Shown: in pieces, positions 55,864 through 64,000 of the stretch | How the letters are laid out: each line of letters starts with the position of its first letter | How positions within the stretch are numbered: the stretch's first letter is position 1 | NCBI GenBank assembly: GCA_026315105.1 | Contig: CM048744.1 | Coordinates: 25,957,759 to 26,021,758 of the forward strand | Direction: 5' to 3' | DNA: 64,000 bases | Source: Locusta migratoria | Taxonomy: Eukaryota > Arthropoda > Insecta > Orthoptera > Acrididae | Made by a program: the position numbers and the translations under genes | The notes under the pieces: generated by a model | The model's database searches: none | What the model saw: the letters and a program-made list of their open reading frames with translations, nothing else | Told to the model about the DNA's origin: nothing

Positions 55864-57535
55864 TTAATTTGTCCTGTTAGGGTGATTGGGAATAGGAGGC
55901 GTTTTGGTTATCATCGTGCCATCTTTTGCCGTTGTAGTCTCCTCCCTCGAGATGGTTGAGGATTCCGTCCCCAATTTCTGGACCGCGGCCGTGTCAGCGT
56001 TCTCCTCTGTTTCTTCCATTTCCTCTGTCCAGGGTTTGGAACATGTGGACTGATGCAAAGCCTCTGCTTGTTTTATTTCTGCAGATGGGGCCACTGCTAG
56101 TTGTGTTGCCGCGGTAGACGCTGTGCCATCACTCGACCCTTGATGCGAAATCGATCCGGAAGAGGCAGACATCTCGACATCCATTGCTCCCGACACCTGT
56201 TGACTCACACCAGCAGTCACATAATTTTTATGACGGATCTTGCTTATAACCTTCTTAGCATTTTCCCGCAGTAATGGGGCGACTTGATTAGCGCCCGAGT
56301 GTGGTCGTCTGCGTTTCTTAGCTTTCTTTGTCAAGGATGACCCCTTCGATGACTCCGAACCATGAGAATCAGAAGTCCGTTGTTCCATCGACTCGTTCTC
56401 ATCAATAGATCCAGGATGCATCGACTCCCGCACTTCATGAGGTCTATAGAGAGGGCTTCACTCAAAACTGTGTGTTCGCGGTCTGGTTCACTCGGTCCTG
56501 CGTCATCACTCGTTTCCATATGTGTGTCAGTGGGAGCCGGCCGCGGTGGCCGAGGTGACTGAGGCGCTCCCGTCACGGTCAGCACGGCCACTACGGTCGG
56601 GGGTTCGAATCCCCCCTCGGGCATGGATATTTGTGCCGTCCTAGCTCGTAAGTAGTTCATAAGTAGTTTGTAAGTTTAGGGACTGATAACCCTGTAGTTA
56701 AGTCCCATAAGCTTAACAAACATTTGAACATTTTTGTGTCAGTGGGAATTTCAACAGTTGAAAGGACATCAACGTTTGAACTTGCAGGTACGCGTTCCGT
56801 AACTGTCAGCGTTGCAGCACGTTTATCATTGCCGTCTGGTGGCGGGACATCTACAGGTGGAGTCGCGGTTTGCACTGCAGCCAGCGCCGACGAGTAAGTC
56901 AGAAGCAGCGCTGTGGTCACGGAGGGACGCGCGGCCTCCCCGGCTGGTATCTGCGCCACGCGGCGGTGTAAACACTGCGCTCTGTCGTGACCTGTCGCGC
57001 CGCATCCAGCGCAAGTTCTCGGCTGCCCATCCTATATTACAATTCCATGGTGTCCGCCTACAGTGATGTAAGACGGGATATGTTTTGTTAGGTCGATCTT
57101 AACTTGTCGCACACCGATTAACACAGTGAATTTGTGGCTCTGAGAGAACTTTTCCGCAAAATTGTTCAACGCCTTGCCATACGGCGCTAGGACTGCATTA
57201 ATTTGTTCCGCTGTTGTTTCAAAGGGCAGCTCGAAAATGCGCATTGTCCGGATGCCAAGTCCTGCATGTGTGACAGTCACCTCGCCGACAGCACCGTCCC
57301 TGTATTTAAATTTCAAGGCCCCTCCACTACTTGCTACTACTCTATCACATACGTAGGAGTTGATAACTTTAAGGAAAACCACACTAGTGACCATAGAAAA
57401 GTTAATTCTAATCACTTCATCGGCAGATATCTTTGCGGTTTCTTCTAACCAGTGTTCTACTTCGAAAGATCTCGGTCGGGGAAAAGTCGTATCAAAGGTG
57501 AACTTCAGGGTATCTATTGTTTTAGTCTGATTCAT
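55864..57535 (-). pseudogene. Tx1-like LINE ORF1, SINE-interrupted
   Basis: Nucleic-acid-binding ORF1 protein. It starts at ATG 57,535 (MNQTKTIDTLKFTF) and runs through an RRM-like region with TMRIFELPFETTAEQINAVL. After an in-frame TAG comes a single zinc knuckle CAGCGATGHDRAQC (CX2CX4HX4C, near 56,985-57,025). A Ala/Thr/Pro-rich linker follows, cut by a SINE at 56,536-56,734. The rest, 55,864-56,433, is acidic and Ser-rich with a basic stretch (KKAKKRRRPHSGANQ). The length and layout match Tx1-group ORF1 proteins. Stops, at least one frame change and the SINE make it non-coding today. Confidence 0.82.
56536..56734 (+). mobile_element. tRNA-derived SINE (family A) in Tx1-like ORF1
   Basis: Full-length, near-consensus copy with A box (GGTGGCCGAGGTGACTG) and B box (GGTTCGAATCC). 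A perfect 13-bp target duplication TGTGTCAGTGGGA lies at 56,523-56,535 and 56,735-56,747. Confidence 0.96.
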
Positions 57536-57665
57536 GGTTTCATGGTTTCCTCTGCAGCTGGGACAACGCTGTATGCACGCGACTTACCCGCGCAGACGTA
57601 AACAAACTCGCCACGGCGAGCTGCTTCGCCGAAGGTCCGCACACCGCCGCAGCCGCGACGAGACT

Positions 57666-57749
57666 GACCACCAAACCACTAACAATTAAGGCGCCTCGGA
57701 ATAGTCTAAGTACGATTTCCCTCCACGTCACATACTTTAATTCAGCTTC
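57666..57749 (-). repeat. tRNA-like repeat, 5' flank and 5' end (split copy)
   Basis: Minus-strand 84-bp arm that is the reverse complement of 57,867-57,950 with a few mismatches. It includes the upstream sequence GAAGCTGAATTAAAG and GTGACGTGGAGGGAAATCGT, and the first bases of the tRNA-like region (TTTGGTGGTC). Its continuation is at 41,356, across the Tx1-like LINE. Confidence 0.88.
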
Positions 57750-57866
57750 TATGTTCCAAAGACTGTTTACTTGTATTAAATTGATATTTATATCACCTTA
57801 ACAGGATTATTCCAATATGTCCATTGCCGAGGTGCTATTCCGCTGCATGGAGAGCCTTGGAACACG

Positions 57867-58090
57867 GAAGCTGAATTAAAGTTTGTGACGTGGAGGGAAA
57901 TCGTACTTAAACTATTCCGAGGCGGCTTAATCGTTAGTGGTGTGGTGGTCTAACGGTAAGACGTCTGCCTAGTAAGCATGGAGGTCCGGGTTCGATTCTC
58001 AGCCGCATCACAAATTTTAATTCTATGCTTCAGATTTATAATTATCTTTGACATATTCGAGACGAAAATCCGTCTCAGGGATTGTTTATT
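57867..58090 (+). repeat. tRNA-like repeat, unoccupied copy with shared flanks
   Basis: Intact head-to-head partner of the split copy: an 84-bp upstream arm (57,867-57,950) that overlaps the start of the tRNA-like core (57,939-58,010), and a downstream tail (to about 58,090) with CAAATTTTAATTC and CGAGACGAAAATCCGTCTC. The core continues unbroken across the spot where the other copy carries the LINE. Conservation of both flanks beyond the tRNA-like part shows that it is a duplicated repeat unit, not merely a SINE head. Confidence 0.85.
57939..58010 (+). tRNA. tRNA-like sequence, AGT anticodon (Thr-like), gene or pseudogene
   Basis: 72 nt that fold as a cloverleaf. Acceptor GGTGTGG pairs with CCGCATC; the D arm GTCT/AGAC encloses a 7-nt loop. 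The anticodon arm TCTGC/GCATG has one mismatch and loop CTAGTAA (anticodon AGT). A 5-nt variable loop follows, then the T arm CCGGG/CTCAG with loop TTCGATT and one mismatch. A and B boxes are good. The discriminator is A. Three copies in the window, two of them broken, argue for a tRNA-derived repeat rather than an essential gene. No T-run terminator follows closely. Confidence 0.5.
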
Positions 58091-58960
58091 TGTATTGAAT
58101 TGATATTTCTCATATTTTCCGGACTGATTCTTGTCTTGATATGACCGACTCCGCAACGTGCTTTCGTAACGGTCATTACTTCGGCCTTCAGTCATACTTT
58201 TACTGTTACTAGCTTTCTTCTATATGAATTCTCGCGTGTGCTTTACTCGCTTATTCTAATTTAATTTCTTTGTGTAAATGCTATGTAGTTCACTGTGGTC
58301 TCACACCATGTGGTACATGAGGATAGTATGCTGCTGCCTCCTCGCACATTTCTTTTGGTGCATAGTTGATTTTAATTTGTGCTTGAAGACATCTTCCTTC
58401 TCGTCAAAACGCCGCCAACGCTTCGTTTCGCCGCTGCTATCAAGTGTTGCCACATGAGTAATGTGTCGCAAGCATTGTTCATGCGCCTGTGAGTGAATGA
58501 AGGGGTGCTTTCCTTTAGCCATTGTGTGTTTGGAAATTTCGTCCCACGCTACCTCCATATTCATAGAGGGCAGAAACAATTTTAATGCAGGCAGTAATTT
58601 CATTATTTCATTCACTTTTGTACAATGTGTGTGCTTTATTGTGATTAATATGGCCTCCCCACATTTATTTGCTTGTTCATTTTATTGAGTGGCTAATGAT
58701 TTAAAATATCAAACCTCTGATTTATAATTTCATGCTCCCCCTTCTACGTTTAATTGTCTATTCCTTTTTTTAACATTAATTTTGTGTTTGTTAAAACGTA
58801 GGCTGCTCCCTTAAGGAGTGAGCAGCTAGATAAATTTTCGTTGCGCAAGTACTGTGGCCCACTCGCAAAGTAATATAGAGCAGCAGTGAGCGTTTTAACT
58901 TGCATTTACAGATCTCTACTGCCCGAGATCTTACATAGAAAACATAACAAAATTCCTTCA
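58090..58960. other. No gene seen
   Basis: AT-rich. A minus-strand frame at 58,301-58,615 has no recognised domain. Confidence 0.45.
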
Positions 58961-59340
58961 ATATCAAATGGTGGTGGACGAATGGTGGGAGCAGGAGTCA
59001 GTCTTGGCAGACGTACAGACCTCTATGTCGTTCAGAATGGCGCTTTAACTGCTCAGAGGTATAGAGGCGTGATCCTTTGGTCTTTTGTTGTGCGCTACGC
59101 AGGTGGCGTAGGAAATGGGTTACATCGGGTGGACGATAACGCTCGTCCCCATAAAGCTGCACTCGCTGGCAAAATGCTTGCAGCTGAGGGAAGTGAACGA
59201 ATGGAGTGGCCAGCTTGTTCACCGGACCTAAACTCGTTTGAGCATGTCTTGGATGCACTTGGCTGCCAGATCATTACCTCCCACAACAGTTGCAATGCTA
59301 GATATTGTACTCATGGAAGAATGGCGAAATTTCCCTCGGT
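58960..59340 (+). mobile_element. Tc1-like transposase C-terminal fragment
   Basis: Plus-strand remnant: GGRMVGAGVSLGRRTDLYVV (equivalent to the SVMVWAGVS region), then NGALTAQRYRG and HRVDDNARPHKAALAGKML with the second catalytic Asp preserved (VDDNARPH). After that come RMEWPACSPDLNSFEHVLDA with the third acidic position and the conserved SPDLN. The N-terminal half and the terminal repeats are missing. Confidence 0.85.
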
Positions 59341-59690
59341 CATCCGAAGTGATCACACACCGTATCATAGGGCAACGGGAATGACATTTTCATTATTATG
59401 GTAGCCCCTTGGCACCTCGCTCTAAGTAAACGCCATGTAAACCTCATATAAACAATTTAAGTGACAAAATATCGTATTGTATCACATACAAACTACAATT
59501 GTAAAGTATATCTGAATAAAATACGTTACCATATGTATACTGTGTATATCTCACTTTACTCCCTAATTTCACGATATATTTCTTTCTGCCATTCTATTTT
59601 GTAACAGCGCACGGAAAAATGATCTACCTAAGACTTTTCGTTTTCGATGTGATTTCTCTTATTTTATTTTCATGAAAAGGTCTCCCTATG
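59340..59690. other. No gene seen
   Basis: AT-rich flank, no signature. Confidence 0.45.
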
Positions 59691-59800
59691 TATGCGGGTG
59701 CTAACAAAATATATTCGCATTCGGAAGAGAAAGTTGGTGAAACAAATTTCGCAAATAAATCTTGCCCCAACGAATAACGCCTTTAAGGTCACAGATGTTG
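59690..59800 (-). mobile_element. CR1-like LINE scrap
   Basis: Short match to the 6.4-kb LINE 3' region: ATATATTCGCATTCGGA, then AGAAAGTTGG and TTTCGCAAAT correspond to ATATATTTTCGCATTCGGA, AGAATGTTGG and TTTCGTAAGT. Too short to say more. Confidence 0.6.
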
Positions 59801-60870
59801 ACATTACATCTGCAGGATTACTGCAGACAAGCACTGTCTGAATATACAAACCCATATAAATTTACATATATATTTTGAGAATTTTCATTTCGTGTGTTTT
59901 TGTGATTGCTTATTTTTGTATGTACTGTCATTTGTTTGATATGTTTTTCTTTATTTTTTATTGATTTATTATTATATTTTTTGAGTAGTATATTTGTAAT
60001 GTATATGTGTAAAGAGGCTGAACAAAGCTGTTGTATATCTAAAAACATTCGACGCGGTGTACGACGCGTGCAATCGCCGTCACGAAAACCGAGCGGGACA
60101 CTCATTAGTAAGTTGAAAGAAGAAGAAGTATTGATTGTGAAACTTTGTTTTGAAACTGGGGGAGTGTCGTTTATCGTTTCAGCGTCCACAAGAGTCAGAC
60201 TCGGTTATCACGTCCTACTTATGTGATTGCGTCGCGCGTCAAAAATATTCGTAACAAGTCTCTGTCGTGAGACAAATTCGCGTGTCACGGAATTGACACA
60301 CTAGAATGATATGGGCACTTGATGAACATTTCTATAAATTTGTCTTGCCTCGCAAAGTGAACATATTCAACAGAATTACTGTATGGGTGTCTGTTGGTGA
60401 AATCATAATTGTACTGGAAGATATCACGGAGAATTATCACCAAAAGATGTGTACTAAACCGTTTTGTATTGTGAACTGATTTAGCATTTGTGTTAAAATA
60501 TAAGAGTGAAACAAGAGTTATAAACATGTTTTCAAATTAAAATCCTTGATCAACCTAACTAATTTTTTGACAATACATTGCAACAATAATTTAAAAGCGA
60601 ACAGATAAGAAAATATCTTGAGAATAAACTTTAACTGACTAAGACATTTGATGTTGTATCATTCAGTGCCGATTAAATTTGAACACAGAGAATTTAAGTT
60701 ATTTTTGTTGTGTGTTACGGAAATTTCATTGATGACAGTTAACTATACAAGTACAACCATTATAGTCATTTCATATTAAAATATTTAACCAGAGACATTT
60801 TCAACGTAGTAATAATTCAGTTAGCAAATCACAGAATAAAAATCATGAAGAATTACATATCTAATATTGA
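59800..60870. other. No gene recognised
   Basis: AT-rich. Opposing frames around 59,906-60,226 have no domain; the overlap of two open strands suggests neither is real. Confidence 0.45.
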
Positions 60871-60871
60871 T

Positions 60872-61010
60872 ATGATCGGTAAGACGTCTGCCTAGTAAGC
60901 ATGGAGGTCCGGGTTCGATTCCCGGCCACATCACAAATTTTAATTCAATTTTTCACCATTATCTTTAATGTTTTAGAGATGTTTAAGACGAAAAACAGTC
61001 TTAGGGTTTG
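60872..61010 (+). repeat. tRNA-like repeat, third copy, 5'-decayed
   Basis: From GGTAAGACGTCTGCCTAGTA through the B box GGGTTCGATTCCCGG to CACATCAC, followed by the same CAAATTTTAATTC tail and AAGACGAAAAACAGTCTTAG as the 58-kb copy. Acceptor 5' half and A box are not conserved, so it cannot be a functional tRNA gene. Confidence 0.82.
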
Positions 61011-61500
61011 TTAATTTCTATTTAGAATTTCATAACTGTTTATAAGAAAATTTTTGAAGAGGAGCTACCATAGGTAGGAACTGAAGTAAGTGACTTGGTT
61101 TCAAATGAGTTCTCACAACTTTATTCAGGGGAAAGAATGCCATGCTAGACTTTCTTTTATGTGCTTTTTATGTTTTTGTTGGGATTGTGAGATGTTCAAA
61201 ATAATCTTTTCTTGCATTGTACTAACTGCAAACTTGTCGATCGATATCGCTTAAATGTACGTTTCATCTGTGTGCACTATGGCATTATTTCCTTGGGCGT
61301 ATTGGAATCGAGAGATGTTCAGCAAATATTTTTTTTTTTTTTTAAGGTTGTCTTGTAGAACACTTTAATCCTCCAGTTAGCTTTTCGACACTTTAAGCAG
61401 TTTCGTGTTTGTGCTAAGAGTGTTGTTGTCTGCCATAAACTAGCAGCCCTGATTCAAAAACCGTTCCGCCCAAATTCATTTGAACAGGAGGCGCGGTGAT
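61010..61500. other. No gene seen
   Basis: AT-rich with a T run at 61,329-61,343. No signature. Confidence 0.45.
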
Positions 61501-62050
61501 AGGCTTGTTACAAGCGACTTGCGAGAGATGAAGCCGGGAAACGCCGGTGGGGGAGCTGCGTAGTAACAAAAGCAGGCGAGGCGCGGGGTGCTGCAGGGAA
61601 AAGACGAGACGAGAGTTAACAAAAAGGGGAAAGGGGGAAAAAGCGCACTACAAAAACGGCAGAAGGACGGCGATTTTCAAAGGCGGCTGTGAGACGAGAA
61701 AAAGTGGGGTTCTTTCTTGTGGAGGAAGAGTGAGGGGAGGGGAGGGGAGAAACCGCGGGCAGCGGGCAGCAGGACGGGACACAAGGAGGAGCAGAAGACG
61801 CTGCTTTTCAGCGGGACGCTTCGCGCCGCGGGCTGGGGGCCGTCCTGTTCCACGGCGGCCGCTTTGTCCTCGCTTCCTGCCGCATCGTCCGCCCCTCACA
61901 TGTCGCCCGCCGGCCAAAGCCGATCTGGCGCCGCGCCGTGCCGCTTCCCACGCCCAAAACCGCTCCTCTGCAGACGTACTCATTGTACCGGTCTGCGGAA
62001 GAAGGAAAACTTGCTCCCTGTCCACTGCCCCCGTCGGCAGTTTTGTTTAG
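61500..62050. other. CpG-rich island with opposing frames
   Basis: Strongly GC/CpG-rich with purine-rich parts (61,690-61,760). Three overlapping frames on both strands (for example 61,547-62,050 plus, Arg-rich) are compositional and show no domain. A promoter or first exon of a host gene is possible but not shown. Confidence 0.45.
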
Positions 62051-63690
62051 TTAGATACTCAAATACACTCCTCAGAGCGTCACAATGAATCGTTTATTGC
62101 AGCTAGGCAACATTTAACATTTACTACTTTTACGGTAAGTAAAAGAAACTAAATAAAACTGGCTTAACGCCGTTTATCTCCTGAAAATTGTAGGAGGTTC
62201 ATGAATGTTTACCCTGACAACAAAACAACGAAACTCTTTATTTGTCACCTTGCATGAACTTACATATTTTAAGTAGTTATGCTACCGAAGTAGAGATTGG
62301 TAGTTGCAGCATCAATTGTAGAATGTAGCCAAATGCATTACATTAGACAGATGAATTACATTAAACTGTGAAACTGCTAATAACGATGTAATAACAGGCA
62401 ATGGGTCTTTAGATAGTAGAAACTGTCCACGTCCTCGCCGTTAGGGTTCGGTGTTGGCTATTGAGAGTTGCTAAGTAGCAGTCCTTCCGTAAACTGAGAT
62501 AACCTACATTTAATGAATCATTGTAAATAATCCTTACTCAATGCAACTGCGGAGACCGCGGCTCTTAGCGGGGACGCCGCCTAGTGAATCCTTCCACTGA
62601 TACTTATGCAGCCGCGTAATGATACAGATGCAGCAAGGTATCTTGCCTTCTATGTATTCACCGTACGTTGTTTGTGGCGAGCTTCAAAGCAGTGGCGGGG
62701 CATCCTGTGTATTCACTGTTTTAGTGAACCCTCGAAACAAGCACGTCGTGATGAGAAGTAAATAAATAGAAAAAAGTGATTATTTTTTTATTTTTTTATT
62801 TATTTTCTTTTTTTTTAATTATCAGTCTTCGTTTAGTTCTTCTATCAGTTCACGTTATATGCACATTCAAAGTATTTTTATAGCATGATAAACGTTTCAC
62901 GTCGCGGGGCAGCACGTATACGAGTCGTAGCGCGACCGCAGCGTTGCAATGCGCATGTGCGGCTGAGGTTCAAATTCTCTTCTGAACTCCCTGGAGGCAG
63001 CATATGGGCGCTCCCGCGGCAGGGAGGGGCGACGGGAAATGCCGTTAGTAACATTGGCGTTGGAGCTGGTAGAGACGCCAGCTCCTGGCTACCCGAGCTG
63101 AGGCAGCTGTACACGAATGGTCTCGAAGCAAGACAATGGAGCTTCTCTTGTGCATGCGCAAATCCTCCAGGAAGGCAAAATCCGCCCTTGAAATTTACTT
63201 TTGGCGCATTGAAGATTTATCAAAAATACGTCATATATGGTAAAATATAACTTAAAGACGCATCAACTGTAAAAGCCTTCAGAAGATTGGATTATAAATA
63301 ATAATGATATCACTACTCTCCACCTAGCAAGAATAGCTGTGTGCTTAGCGGTACCGCGCTGCGTCCTCCTGCGATCTGGCTGGCCCTCACCCCACGATAG
63401 TCTGAAAACTGTTGCCAGGAAGAGAATTTGAAACAACAATTAATTCTGAAAAATTCGAAAAAAGATAGACTTCTGTACAAATTGTCTGTGCAAAGGGACA
63501 GTTGTCAAAGTGCATAAATCGCTTCTGAATCTTGCCCGAAATGTGAAATGCTCATAAACGAAATATATTTTTTGTCGGAAATTACGTAATAATAGGATAT
63601 GTGTACTATTCTGAAAAAAATACTTCTGTCGGAAAATGTAAAAGAAAGCTGAAGCAAAATGAAGAAGATAAAATTTTAGTCCATTGAGAT
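62050..63690. other. No gene seen
   Basis: AT-rich with a T-rich run at 62,780-62,815. 62,885-63,250 is GC-richer and holds an open frame without a recognised domain. No RNA gene seen. Confidence 0.45.
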
Positions 63691-63699
63691 AACTATATA

Positions 63700-63804
63700 G
63701 CTCGTGGAGGAGAGGGGTCGCCATAGTGTTTTTGTTTGAAATAGGGTCGCCAGGATATTTTTACTTGCGGGGCGTCGCCTATTCTAAAAGGATGAAAACC
63801 ACTG
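63700..63804. mobile_element. Probable hAT-type (Charlie-like) transposon end
   Basis: The minus-strand reading starts CAGTGGTTTTCATCC at 63,804, which matches the CAGTGGTT-type inverted end of Charlie-like hAT elements. GGTCGCC repeats follow inside it, as in that group. CTCTTAAG just outside (63,805-63,812) could be the 8-bp target copy. The other end was not found. Confidence 0.45.
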
Positions 63805-63812
63805 CTCTTAAG

Positions 63813-64000
63813 GAACAATGATACCACTTTTCCAGTAATGCTTTTTCGAAGACGAGCTCTTAAGTTGTAAACTGCCAGCGAACTTTTGTTGTTTGATTTT
63901 GTTCCCTTCGCTGTGTTAAAAGCGGCATGTAGATAAAAGTCTAAACATCGACACATTGGTAGGGGCCAATTTAGAAAAGATGTTTAAATGTTCGTAATTC
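63813..64000. other. No gene seen
   Basis: Short flank; open minus-strand frame without a recognised domain. Confidence 0.4.

Larger units (their letters stand above)
41357..57665 (-). mobile_element. Tx1/L1-like LINE inserted in a tRNA-like sequence
   Basis: Non-LTR retrotransposon read on the minus strand from 57,665 to an A-tail at 41,357-41,364 (eight T on the plus strand). It is flanked by the 7-bp duplication GGTGGTC (plus-strand GACCACC at 41,350-41,356 and 57,666-57,672). Removing the gypsy element and the SINE leaves about 5.4 kb, the full length expected of L1/Tx1-type elements. ORF1 has RNA-binding and CCHC features; ORF2 has endonuclease, reverse transcriptase and a C-terminal CCHC block. 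Clade assignment rests on the RT wording (VRQGCPLSMALFAIAIEPLL) and is fairly secure for the Tx1-like branch, not for a named family. Confidence 0.88.

Noticed and set aside
61547..62050. Arg-rich 167-codon frame and two overlapping opposite frames
   Set aside because: CpG-rich composition removes stops in all frames; no domain or conservation signal is visible.
1..64000. CRISPR array, prokaryotic operon, riboswitch or phage features
   Set aside because: The sequence is eukaryotic and repeat-rich; no spaced direct-repeat array or bacterial gene was seen.

Overview
This looks like a gene-poor, repeat-dominated stretch of a large insect nuclear genome. The set of repeat families (tRNA-derived SINEs, RTE, CR1-like, I, Jockey and Tx1-like LINEs, many Tc1/mariner copies) points to an orthopteran such as a grasshopper or locust. 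That assignment is inference from family recognition, not from a marker gene. I recognise no intact host protein-coding gene. Almost every long coding frame is a retrotransposon or transposase frame, nearly all broken.

Layout. 1-3.9 kb: the 5' half of a Tc1-like transposon, a decayed CR1-like LINE split by a SINE, an AT/GT microsatellite, a Penelope-like element with a GIY-YIG domain, and another SINE. 4.3-5.05 kb: CpG-rich DNA with a large hairpin. 6.2-7.0 kb: a CR1-like tail abutting a mariner tail. 7.17-13.25 kb: an RTE LINE split by a second, full-length RTE of the same family, with a 10-bp target duplication. 13.3-17.6 kb: a TTAA-flanked DNA element, a hammerhead-ribozyme-like motif, an I-type LINE fragment and a 246-bp-arm fold-back. 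17.7-18.15 kb: a CpG island. 18.8-20.05 kb: a Tc1-like element split by a solo LTR. 20.69-26.53 kb: a complete but frameshifted I-type LINE with a 12-bp target duplication. 29-32.5 kb: RTE scraps, three SINEs and a complete Tc1-like element carrying one of the SINEs. 34.3-35.6 kb: a LINE with an inverted 5' segment next to an unidentified Ser-rich coding-like stretch. 36.5-40.3 kb: SINEs, a tandem repeat of about 150 bp, and CR1-like and Tc1-like scraps.

41.2-58.1 kb is the centrepiece, a nest at least four levels deep. A tRNA-like repeat (minus strand) is split by a 5.4-kb Tx1/L1-like LINE. That LINE is split by a 5.9-kb Ty3/gypsy LTR retrotransposon, which is split by a 4.8-kb Jockey-type LINE. 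The Tx1-like LINE also carries a SINE. Target duplications are readable at each of these junctions, so the insertion order is fixed. An unoccupied copy of the tRNA-like target lies head-to-head beside the nest. The gypsy family that forms the middle shell also left the solo LTR at 19.4 kb.

58-64 kb: scattered Tc1, CR1 and tRNA-repeat fragments, a CpG-rich island at 61.5-62.05 kb and a likely hAT terminus at 63.8 kb. The rest is AT-rich DNA in which I see no gene. Nothing here works together as a pathway; the relationships are those of elements inserted into one another.
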